Part shown: positions 52,004-60,241 of the stretch, piece after piece | How positions within the stretch are numbered: position 1 is the stretch's first letter | Layout of the letters: each line of letters begins with the position of its first letter | From: Pseudoalteromonas sp049257235 | Lineage (GTDB): Bacteria > Pseudomonadota > Gammaproteobacteria > Enterobacterales > Alteromonadaceae | DNA: 64,000 nucleotides | Assembly (NCBI RefSeq): GCF_049257235.1 | Contig: NZ_JBMMUF010000003.1 | Coordinates: 1-64,000, forward strand | Reading direction: 5' to 3' | Notes under the pieces: generated by a model | Database searches by the model: none | Seen by the model: only the letters and a program-made list of their open reading frames with translations | Told to the model about the DNA's origin: nothing | Translations under genes and position numbers: made by a program

Positions 52004-52141
52004 GCGTTAAATTTCACTTTAAAATTACGGTGTAACTCTTTTTAAAACAGATAATTGTAGAATTATTCTTTTGTATTATCTGTGACAATGGGGCTAAGAT
52101 GGGCTTTAATTAAAACTTATGATCACCCGTGGAGCCCAACA

Positions 52142-52324
52142 ATGGATTTAATGACCTCAGAACAAGTCGCTGAATTTCTTGGTGTAAAAATAGAACGCGT
52201 AAAACGCTTAGCGCGCGAAAGCCTACTCATTGCCAAAAGCCAAGATGATAACGGCGACCCCATGTTTGAGAAAACTGACGTAGAGAAATACAAAGAACTC
52301 GCACAGCGACTCGGAGGTATTTAA
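52142..52324 (+). CDS. Small helix-turn-helix protein, 60 residues
   Basis: A short protein with one excisionase/MerR-like helix-turn-helix: LMTSEQVAEFLGVKIERVKR then LARESLLIAKSQDDNGDPMF and EKTDVEKYKEL. I chose the ATG at 52142 with GGAGCCC ahead; the open frame extends 20 codons upstream without a good site. It overlaps the convergent kinase gene by 4 bp. It may be a transcription factor or excisionase-like regulator; no integrase is near. Confidence 0.65.
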   Translation: MDLMTSEQVAEFLGVKIERVKRLARESLLIAKSQDDNGDPMFEKTDVEKYKELAQRLGGI

Positions 52325-53106
52325 CCGAGCAACTTATCCAGCTGAGCTTTAGCTCCTGCAACACGCTGCTGTACGCCCTGACGTTCGTACCAAAAGTAGT
52401 TTAATGCCGCCACAAGCTTCTGCATGGCTTTGAATTTTTGCCAATTTCCAGTGAGCTTGATGGCATTAAAGTAATGACTAAAAAATACCTGTTGCTCACG
52501 CGCTGACAACTCAAAACTCAAAGTCAGCATAGCTAAATCAAAATACCTATCGGAAAGCTGCGCATATTCAAAGTCTATAAAGTGCCACTGTTGGCGATGA
52601 CTGATCACATTTTCTTTAATCAGATCGTTGTGGCAAAAACACCAATCTTCTTTTAGCGTGCGAGTCTGCTGCACAACGCTTTCAAGCTGCGCAGCGTAAT
52701 CTTGATAAAAGGCCTCATTGCGATATTGATGAAGTTCGTAGTGTAAATCCAAGCGTTCGGTATTAGCCTGATAACGGTGAATTTGTACTAATTTTGTCAC
52801 TGCTTGATGGTGATCGAATTGTGTCGCCATGGTGCCGGGCAAATAGTCGAATATGGCCACCGGATGTGCCGCATCCACATAAAACGGCTCTGGGCACACG
52901 CCCAATTTTGCTAATGCATGCTGGGCCTTAATTGCAGCATCTGGAAGTGCGCGACCGTAAAGCTTCACCAATAATATTCTATCGGGTGTATCAACCCGGT
53001 AATTTTCATTACTCACCCCTTGGGGCAAGAAGGTGATTTGATTGATCTGAATATCTGGCGCAAAAGCCGCGACTAATTCACGAATGCGCCCTACAGACTC
53101 AGGCAT
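52321..53106 (-). CDS. Phosphotransferase (APH/choline kinase fold), ThiK-like
   Basis: A 261-residue kinase starting at 53106. The Brenner motif WCFCHNDLIKENVI (H-x-D-x-x-x-x-N) and the metal-binding HFIDFEYAQLSDRYFDLA are intact; LPQGVSNENYRV is the nucleotide loop. The fold is shared by choline/ethanolamine, homoserine and thiamine kinases. It overlaps the PnuC-type gene by 8 bp, and a YkoF-like thiamine-binding gene lies upstream, so thiamine kinase is the best guess (inference); choline kinase is the alternative. Confidence 0.7.
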   Translation of the reverse strand: MPESVGRIRELVAAFAPDIQINQITFLPQGVSNENYRVDTPDRILLVKLYGRALPDAAIKAQHALAKLGVCPEPFYVDAAHPVAIFDYLPGTMATQFDHHQAVTKLVQIHRYQANTERLDLHYELHQYRNEAFYQDYAAQLESVVQQTRTLKEDWCFCHNDLIKENVISHRQQWHFIDFEYAQLSDRYFDLAMLTLSFELSAREQQVFFSHYFNAIKLTGNWQKFKAMQKLVAALNYFWYERQGVQQRVAGAKAQLDKLLG

Positions 53107-53722
53107 AGACTTCTTTCTCATCCATCCTAAGTTGGTATTGCTCTTTCCAACGCACGTAACCGGCGATGGCCATAACGGTATAAAACACAAATAACACGAC
53201 CGTTGGGTAATACCCTTTTGCGATATACAGATATATCGACGCGGCATCTATAACAACCCAGTACAACCAGTTTTCTAGCACTTTCTGGGCGACTAAGTAG
53301 GTTGTAACCACCGCAAAACATGTGGTTAAACTATCGAGATAGGCATAATCTGCATGAGTGTAGTTATCCATAACGTAGCCAATAACCAATGACACCAAGG
53401 TAGTTACACCAATCAACCACACATGGCTATTTATGCTGTATGTGGTAATGCCCTGCTCTTGCACCCGCTGTTTACCATAACGCCAAGCCCACCAGCCATA
53501 GACAGCCATACCCATATAATAAAAGTGCAGTACCGACTCCATCAGCAGCGCGCCGTTGTAGTACATTACGGTATATATGAATGTGCTAAGAAAAGCAGCT
53601 GGCCAACACCATAGGTTTTCGCGCATTGCCAATAGCAAATAAGCCATAGACAGTAATACCGCGAGGTATTCCCATCCCGACATAGCTGAAAAACCCGATA
53701 AAATGGTGTGGATCGTTTCCAT
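53099..53722 (-). CDS. pnuC: PnuC-family vitamin transporter (nicotinamide riboside or thiamine)
   Basis: A 207-residue inner-membrane protein with about seven spans. The family features are ENLWCWPAAFLSTFIYTVMY near the N-terminus and WLYWVVIDAASIYLYIAKGY near the end. PnuC proteins move nicotinamide riboside by facilitated diffusion, trapped by a kinase; the PnuT branch moves thiamine. The neighbours (ThiK-like kinase, YkoF-like protein) favour PnuT here, but sequence alone does not separate the branches for me. It overlaps the kinase start. Confidence 0.85.
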   Translation of the reverse strand: METIHTILSGFSAMSGWEYLAVLLSMAYLLLAMRENLWCWPAAFLSTFIYTVMYYNGALLMESVLHFYYMGMAVYGWWAWRYGKQRVQEQGITTYSINSHVWLIGVTTLVSLVIGYVMDNYTHADYAYLDSLTTCFAVVTTYLVAQKVLENWLYWVVIDAASIYLYIAKGYYPTVVLFVFYTVMAIAGYVRWKEQYQLRMDEKEVYA

Positions 53723-53736
53723 GAGTCGATTACTGC

Positions 53737-53994
53737 CTATGCATCTGCAGGTGAAAGGTCGCCGTGTAAGAACTTACACACAAATACCGCTTTGCCGAAT
53801 TGCTCGTACGAGCGTTTCATTTCCCGAGATAACACCGCCATCACCAAATCGTAGTCACCAAATATTTGTGTCGACATGGTATTAGTTATGACTTTGAGAC
53901 CTTCATGAGCATTGAGCCTATCAATAAAGTCTTTGATAAATGGGATGTAATCTTGGTGCAGGGGATACTTACTTATCTCAACTGACAATTTCAT
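53737..53994 (-). CDS. YkoF-like thiamine/HMP-binding protein
   Basis: An 85-residue protein starting at 53994. The pattern MKLSVEISKYPLHQDYIPFI then FIDRLNAHEGLKVITNTMST, QIFGDYDLVM and KAVFVCKFLHGDL matches the YkoF/DUF77 (MTH1187-like) domain, whose members bind thiamine or hydroxymethylpyrimidine. It is the first gene of the probable operon, 14 bp before pnuC. Its leader (54000-54100) is structured; see findings. Confidence 0.7.
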   Translation of the reverse strand: MKLSVEISKYPLHQDYIPFIKDFIDRLNAHEGLKVITNTMSTQIFGDYDLVMAVLSREMKRSYEQFGKAVFVCKFLHGDLSPADA

Positions 53995-54132
53995 ATTGAT
54001 ACTGTGCTCAGGAACAAAATTGGCGGTATTGTAACCTGAACCGAGGTATTGCCAAACTCTCAACGGCTAATTTTCATAAATTTGAAACGCCAATGTACGT
54101 CAAAGGGCAATAAAGGGGCTGCTCAGCGCATG

Positions 54133-54157
54133 AAAAAAGCCCCTAAAAAGGGGCTTT
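54133..54157 (-). terminator. Terminator of the S8 protease gene
   Basis: AAAGCCCCT (54136-54144) and AGGGGCTTT (54149-54157) form a perfect 9-bp stem. Read on the minus strand it ends in six T. Confidence 0.88.
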
Positions 54158-54192
54158 ACTCTCACTTTAGTGTTGTATTACAACAGTATTTA

Positions 54193-57100
54193 TTATGCGC
54201 GTGAGCGACGAGCTAACATCATGCCAACTAGGCCTAGCAACATGAAGATGCCAGTACTACCGCTTGATGACTTTTTAGCTTCAGGCTCAGGCGTTACAAC
54301 TACAGGATACTGACAGCTGCCATCATCTGTATTTGCATTCGCGTCGTAGTTTGTCGCTGATGCATCAGTACAGCCGTACTCAATACCATCAGATACAACG
54401 TTCAGCATAAATGTTTGTGATACCGCGTCTGAGTTATACGCTTTGTCACGCACCGTCACTGTTACCTCAGTTGCACCGTGGAAGTGCTCGTTCGGGATCA
54501 GGTTGAATGACATGCCGTCGATCTCAGCAGTGATATTATCACCCGTTACTAATAGCTCGTTTGGTGACTGATCAGCATCGAGTACAGACACTTCGATACC
54601 GTCGATGCGACCATTTTCGTCTACTTCCATGTCGTCCATTGCAGCCATTTTCAGGTTGCCTTTAACGTCAAGGTTGTGAGTCATAGTGTGCATCTCATCA
54701 CCAAAGTTGTAAGCCAGAGCGATATCTGATGATGTACCAGCCATCTCTGGGTTTACAGTTGCTTTAAATGAGAACTCAACTTCACTTTGCTCAGGACCAA
54801 CATAATCAAAACAGATCACTAGGTCATCGCGTAGTACTTTACCCAAGTCGTTGTAGCCAACAACATTGTGTAGTGCGCCGTCTTTGAAGCCCGCACGTGT
54901 TGAGTATATGCTGTCACCGCCTTCGATGAAGATAGCACCGTCGTCAACATTTGCGCCAAGGTTGTCATAAGCGTAGATAACTTCGAACTTACCTTCGTGG
55001 TCATCAATACCACTGCGTAGGATCACCTCGTAGTCGAACGTTTCACCGGTGTTCTTATCTGTCACGTTATCGAATTCCATGAACAGTAAGTCACCTAAGT
55101 CTGGACGCTCTTCTGCATACTGAGATGCAATAGTTAGACCTGTTGGATCATATGGGTCGCGCTTGTAAGCAACTTCAAATGTACCGCGCCAGAATGGTGC
55201 CAATGCCTCAACAAGGAAACCTGGACCACGGTGTTGGCTCATAATCCACCAAAGTGGTGTGAACTGCATTGCACCTGTTGGGTGTAGACGTACTTCGTTG
55301 TTGTTTACTTGGTTGTAAACTTCAAACTTTGCGCCTTGCTTGTAGAATAACCAATCAATTGGCACATCAAAGTATTCACGTGATCCACCTTCATACCAAG
55401 ATGCCATAGGCTGTAGACGGAACTCACCGTGCAAGTCAATGTAACCACCTGTTGAGTACTCATCAATCATCGGTGTTTTACAGCTTGCGTCTGTGATGTT
55501 GTTGGTCACGATGTAATCACGTTTAACGTTACGCGTTGCATCCTGAGTGCCATTTAGCATTAGCTTGTTACCTTCAACCTTGATCATCTCAGCAACCGCT
55601 TCGTTGTTCGAGGTCATAGTTTCAGGCCAAACTTGCATACCTTCAGGAATAGTAAGTTCAAAGTTAAAGTCACGAGGTTTAGACTCGTAGTTCGCTTTGA
55701 GCTTAACATTAACGTCAATCACGTCCATCGCGCGCGCTGCGTCTTGGCTCACATTTAGCGTCAGTGCTTGCGCGTCACGAGTGAAGTTAACCGACGTAAA
55801 TCCTAGAGTGCCTTCTGCACCTGGCGCATTACCAAGGGCGAAACCACCATAGTACACATCGCCTAGCTCAGACTCTGGCATATCCCAGTTGATTGCGATT
55901 TCATAATTACCATTGCCACTGTGTGCCTCTGGTGCTGATACTGTGAAATCACCTGAGTAATCATCAGAAATAACAGCGTAGTGCGTCACTGTGTCGTACG
56001 TCACGTCACGAGGTGCACCAAGTGCTGCTGTCGCGAACCAATATTGGCCTGGCTCTGGGTCGATGATATTACAGAAGTTATCTTCTACGCTGCTTGATGA
56101 GTAACATACCATCTCAGCGTTAAGCGCTTTAATAAGGGCTTGTGGATCCTCTGCAATCTCTTCATCAGTAACCATGAATGAACCGCTTTCATCGGCATCG
56201 TAGCCCAGAATAAGGTGCGCTTTTTTCACCTGCCAACGCGGCTCAACAAGGCTACCAAGGTCTGATGTTTGCTCAGTAGAAGCAACCTTAACCATCAAAC
56301 GCTTAGTCCCTTCAGGAACAGTGATTGATTCCACGTTCCACGCGCTTTCAACACGGTCCTTAGTCACATAAGGGCTTACACCGAGTACTTCTGCTTCAAC
56401 TTCAGTTGGTTTAACCAAACCATAATAAGTTGGCGTGAATTCACTGTAGCTGTCTGTATTTACCACGATAGATTCAGACGCTTTATCGCGCGCCATATCA
56501 ATGTCTACAGACTGTGGAAGCTCATCCAGTGTGTTCTTAGCAACCATAGTGAAGTGTGCATCAGGTGAATGACCTTCAACGTTTTTGAATACAACTTTAC
56601 CGTTGAACCATGTGTCTTTATTCAGCGTGTTATTCCACGCTGCACCTGGCTCTGAAGGCTCAACATTGTGTTCAATGATGTTTGGCAGCTTCATCGTTAC
56701 CATCACATCTTGTGTTTCACCGGCTTGTAGCGTGAAGTTACTTGGTGTTACAACGACTTCAACACCTGCACTTTGCTCTTCACCTTGTACGCCCCAACCG
56801 AAGCCAGAAACGTCCCATGAACCATCTTTTGTCGCTTTTACGGTACGCATCCAGCTACATTCAAGTTCACAGTCTTGGTTTACCAACGAAGGTAGGTTTA
56901 ACCATTCAACCAAACCACCATTACGTGGGTTAGCATCTTCATAATTCTCAATGGTTTCATCCATTATCAGGCCTGCATTTGCAGCCTGAGCAACATCGAT
57001 AGAACCACCACCTGCCATAAAGTTGAAGTAAGGGTCTAAGGTCGCATATCCGTTAAAGATGCTTACCTTATTAGCGGTCATCATCAACGCAGATTGAATC

Positions 57101-59205
57101 TCTGCAGGCGTCCACGTTGGGTGCATTTGCATCATCAGCGTCATCGCACCGGTTACATGTGGTGCAGCCATTGATGTACCACTCATAAACGTCCAATCAG
57201 AAGGCGCTGGATTATTTGTAAACGGCTGGTCGTCCGCATTGGCAGCATAAATATCAACACCTGGCGCAGTCACATCTGGCACTAGGTTATTGATATAACG
57301 GCTTGGTCCCATTGAGCTGAACAAGGCAAGTAGGTTGCCTTTTTCTTCATCAAACCCATAGGTATTGACCGGCTCACCAATAGTCGCAATAGCTTCGCCT
57401 ACAGGGTTCGCGTTCACCCAGTTGCGAATTGAATAACGCGCGCTTGCAGGTAAATGAATACCAGGGATCACGTAGTTATCCGCAACGATGTTATCGCTAT
57501 AACTAGTGTTTTGTAGAATGAAACCACCCGCACCACCAGCTGCAACGTTTTCAGCTTTGGCAACACGCGCGATATCGCCGCGTTCACACACCACGATTTG
57601 GTCTGATGTGAATGTACCAGCAGGGAACGGAACATTACAGCTTGCTGCGTTATAGCTGTCATTCGGGTTTGGATCTGGGAAGTTCTCAGCCAGTACTACA
57701 GGACCTGTAATACCACCGGCAAAGCTCTTACCTTGATACTCACCCGCAAAAGGTGCTCGCGTACCTTGGAAGTTATTAATAACTTTCGAACCTAAGTCCA
57801 TTACACGGTCGTGAGTAGATGCGCCTACAGTGGTTACCCAAGGTGACGAATGATCTGCTGAGAAGTAATAAGGACCTGAGTTACCTGCCGCAGCGGCCAC
57901 TGAGATACCCGCTTTACGGGCGCTCAAAAATGCCAACTCCATCGGATCTTCCCATGGGAATGACTCACCACCACCAATTGAGAAGTTAATCGCATCAACA
58001 CCGTCAGCAATTGCATCTTCGAACGCTGATAGAATTGCTGATTCAGGACATCCAGCATAAAGGTCACCAGAGCGACCAGCCCAACACACCTGATAAGAAA
58101 TAACGTGCGCTCGCGGTGCTACACCACTGGTTTTTTCAAAGTTGAATGGTAAGTCAACACCATCACTCGTTACTTCACCTGTGGTTGTTTGCAACGGCGT
58201 GTTCATCACTGTGTTACCTGCAGCTGTGCTTGCAGTGTGTGAACCGTGGCCGTTGTAGTCTTCACCATTTTCAGGACGAAGGTTACGATAACCAAATCTA
58301 AAATCGCGGTTAGCAGCGGTGATTTCTGGGTAAGAACGCACACCAATGAGCTTGTCATTACACAGTTCAGGCTCTTCGACACAGTCACCTACGAAGTTGC
58401 CAGCGCCGAACGGGTTAGTTTTTGCGTATTCTTCATCACCCGCGAAAGCGATGTGGTCGGTGTTGATACCGGTATCGATGATACCAACCACCATACCTTC
58501 ACCTTTCACACTCAGTGTCGAAGCTGGAACTTCACCATTCCAAAGAGCGTCGGCACCAATGAACTCTGGACCACGGTCTGTGCGAAGTTCAAAAATACGG
58601 TTCTCAGTGATGCGTTTAACACCTTTTTGCTTGGCTAAGATCATCGCGTCTTGTTGTGTCATTTCAACAATCATTGCGTTGTTAGCAAGCGTTAGGTGCT
58701 GCTTCATCTCGATGCTTGCGCCGTTAGCGGCTGCATTACCAAGTACTTTATTTTGCTGGTCTTTTAGGTAACGGCTGTAGCTTCGAACTTCTGGCGCTTT
58801 CACGTTCAATGGCGTGCGACCAACGTATGTGCGTGTTGTTTGCAACGCAGTTGGTGCATAACCTTGGACGTCACCTTGGTAGTTTACTACCGCATCATCT
58901 TGCAGCTGTACAATATAGGTATGCTTGCCTGTGACACCTTCTTTAGGAGTGAATACATTTTTTGGCAAGTTACTTTGATACTGACGGTTTAGTTGACCTA
59001 CTGAACCAAAAAGTGTTTGTGCTTTAGACTCTTTGTAGTTAGCGAGGTCTTCACCTGTAAATGTAGGGGTATAAAAATTGCCGCCCGGCGCTTTTTCAAA
59101 GCCCGGCTGTGCAGATGCTGCTCCCCCAGCAACATACATCGCAGTTAGCATCGCAATAGTACTTTTGCGACCTAATGCTTTTATTTGAGTTTTCTTGTTA
59201 GACAT
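54193..59205 (-). CDS. Large secreted S8 (subtilisin) peptidase with GlyGly-CTERM-like anchor
   Basis: A 1670-residue exported protease; the start at 59205 has AAGGGA ahead. Order: signal peptide (AMLTAMYVAGGAASA), inhibitor I9-type propeptide (HTYIVQLQDDAVVNYQ), catalytic domain with Asp (VVGIIDTGINTDH), His (NGHGSHTASTAAG) and Ser (FMSGTSMAAPHVTGAM), and a PA insert before the Ser. A long C-terminal stalk ends with the motif GCTDASATNYDANANTDDGS and the tail SSSGSTGIFMLLGLVGMMLARR, a Ser/Gly stretch, hydrophobic helix and Arg cluster as in GlyGly-CTERM proteins cut by rhombosortase. It should be surface-attached or released and degrade external protein. Confidence 0.9.
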   Translation of the reverse strand: MSNKKTQIKALGRKSTIAMLTAMYVAGGAASAQPGFEKAPGGNFYTPTFTGEDLANYKESKAQTLFGSVGQLNRQYQSNLPKNVFTPKEGVTGKHTYIVQLQDDAVVNYQGDVQGYAPTALQTTRTYVGRTPLNVKAPEVRSYSRYLKDQQNKVLGNAAANGASIEMKQHLTLANNAMIVEMTQQDAMILAKQKGVKRITENRIFELRTDRGPEFIGADALWNGEVPASTLSVKGEGMVVGIIDTGINTDHIAFAGDEEYAKTNPFGAGNFVGDCVEEPELCNDKLIGVRSYPEITAANRDFRFGYRNLRPENGEDYNGHGSHTASTAAGNTVMNTPLQTTTGEVTSDGVDLPFNFEKTSGVAPRAHVISYQVCWAGRSGDLYAGCPESAILSAFEDAIADGVDAINFSIGGGESFPWEDPMELAFLSARKAGISVAAAAGNSGPYYFSADHSSPWVTTVGASTHDRVMDLGSKVINNFQGTRAPFAGEYQGKSFAGGITGPVVLAENFPDPNPNDSYNAASCNVPFPAGTFTSDQIVVCERGDIARVAKAENVAAGGAGGFILQNTSYSDNIVADNYVIPGIHLPASARYSIRNWVNANPVGEAIATIGEPVNTYGFDEEKGNLLALFSSMGPSRYINNLVPDVTAPGVDIYAANADDQPFTNNPAPSDWTFMSGTSMAAPHVTGAMTLMMQMHPTWTPAEIQSALMMTANKVSIFNGYATLDPYFNFMAGGGSIDVAQAANAGLIMDETIENYEDANPRNGGLVEWLNLPSLVNQDCELECSWMRTVKATKDGSWDVSGFGWGVQGEEQSAGVEVVVTPSNFTLQAGETQDVMVTMKLPNIIEHNVEPSEPGAAWNNTLNKDTWFNGKVVFKNVEGHSPDAHFTMVAKNTLDELPQSVDIDMARDKASESIVVNTDSYSEFTPTYYGLVKPTEVEAEVLGVSPYVTKDRVESAWNVESITVPEGTKRLMVKVASTEQTSDLGSLVEPRWQVKKAHLILGYDADESGSFMVTDEEIAEDPQALIKALNAEMVCYSSSSVEDNFCNIIDPEPGQYWFATAALGAPRDVTYDTVTHYAVISDDYSGDFTVSAPEAHSGNGNYEIAINWDMPESELGDVYYGGFALGNAPGAEGTLGFTSVNFTRDAQALTLNVSQDAARAMDVIDVNVKLKANYESKPRDFNFELTIPEGMQVWPETMTSNNEAVAEMIKVEGNKLMLNGTQDATRNVKRDYIVTNNITDASCKTPMIDEYSTGGYIDLHGEFRLQPMASWYEGGSREYFDVPIDWLFYKQGAKFEVYNQVNNNEVRLHPTGAMQFTPLWWIMSQHRGPGFLVEALAPFWRGTFEVAYKRDPYDPTGLTIASQYAEERPDLGDLLFMEFDNVTDKNTGETFDYEVILRSGIDDHEGKFEVIYAYDNLGANVDDGAIFIEGGDSIYSTRAGFKDGALHNVVGYNDLGKVLRDDLVICFDYVGPEQSEVEFSFKATVNPEMAGTSSDIALAYNFGDEMHTMTHNLDVKGNLKMAAMDDMEVDENGRIDGIEVSVLDADQSPNELLVTGDNITAEIDGMSFNLIPNEHFHGATEVTVTVRDKAYNSDAVSQTFMLNVVSDGIEYGCTDASATNYDANANTDDGSCQYPVVVTPEPEAKKSSSGSTGIFMLLGLVGMMLARRSRA

Positions 59206-59548
59206 TATGCTATCCCTTGATAAGGTTCGAGCGTAAATCGCTCGGCCCAAGAGATTACTTTGCTGTATATAAAGAAAACAATATGTAAACTAGAGCTCAC
59301 ACTCCATTAACACACCAAATGTTCCTCCCGCGTCCATGTACCCCTTGCCAACAAAGGCGCGAGCAAACATGTATCAAGTTGTACTATTGAGTACTATTTT
59401 GTAGCGCAGGCATTCATCGTATTACTGAACATTACTTTAGCGAATGTGAGCACACCAATTATGATCAATTATGGCAATTGCGCTGTAGTTCATCACACAG
59501 ACACTTTATTTCGTTATAGTGAACAAAAGTCATCATAAATCTAACGCC
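59206..59548. other. Divergent promoter region between the S8 protease and the response regulator
   Basis: About 340 bp with no gene that I accept. The start of the regulator could also be GTG at 59519, but the ATG at 59549 fits the family. The two genes diverge, so the regulator could act on this region; I see no clear direct-repeat OmpR-type site. Confidence 0.4.
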
Positions 59549-60241
59549 ATGAAACGAATCGCCATCATTGAAGATGAAAACGCCATCCGCGAAAACTATG
59601 TCGAAATGCTCCAAGGGCAAGGTTACGAAGTACAAGGCTTCGCTGACAGAGCAAGTGCTGAAAAGGCACTTGACGAGAAACTCCCCGATTTAGCTATTGT
59701 GGATATTGGCCTTGGCCATGAAATTGATGGCGGTTTTATGCTGTGTCAGAGCTTACGGGCGCGCTCGAAAACCTTACCGATTATTTTTCTCACCGCACGT
59801 GACAGTGAAATAGACACAGTGTGTGGCTTGCGCATGGGTGCTGATGATTACCTTACTAAAGACATCAGCATGGCGCACTTAGCTGCGCGTATTGCCGCGT
59901 TATTTCGTCGTGTAGAAGCACAAAGCTCCCCACTGTTAAAAGACGAAGAAATCATTGCCCAAGACAAGCTTGAACTGAACCTCAAGCGATTACGTGCCAA
60001 CTGGGCAGGACAAGCTGTGGACTTGACGGTGACCGAGTTTTGGATGGTGCACTCACTGGCTAAACGCCCCGGCCATGTAAAGAGTAGAGATGAGCTAATG
60101 AGCGATGCCAAAATCTACGTTGATGACAGTACTATTACCTCGCACGTCAAACGGATCCGACGTAAGTTCCAAGCGCTTGATAGCAGTTTTGACTGTATCA
60201 ACACGGTATATGGCATGGGTTACCGCTGGGAAATGAAATAA
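59549..60241 (+). CDS. OmpR-family response regulator, PdsR-like
   Basis: A 230-residue regulator with a receiver domain (IAIIEDENAIRENYVEMLQG, phospho-acceptor in LAIVDIGLGHEIDGG, then FLTARDSE and YLTKDIS) and an OmpR winged helix (LTVTEFWMVHSLAKRPGHVK to VNTVYGMGYRW type end). The long D-I-G-L-G-H-E-I-D-G-G loop and the unusual K-D after Thr resemble the proteobacterial dedicated sortase system regulator (PdsR, TIGR03787) as I remember it. Its stop directly abuts the kinase ATG. No sortase gene is visible in the window. Confidence 0.8.
   Translation: MKRIAIIEDENAIRENYVEMLQGQGYEVQGFADRASAEKALDEKLPDLAIVDIGLGHEIDGGFMLCQSLRARSKTLPIIFLTARDSEIDTVCGLRMGADDYLTKDISMAHLAARIAALFRRVEAQSSPLLKDEEIIAQDKLELNLKRLRANWAGQAVDLTVTEFWMVHSLAKRPGHVKSRDELMSDAKIYVDDSTITSHVKRIRRKFQALDSSFDCINTVYGMGYRWEMK

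Noticed and set aside
58246..58771. Two long plus-strand frames inside the S8 protease gene
   Set aside because: They are antisense to the catalytic domain, with no start signals.
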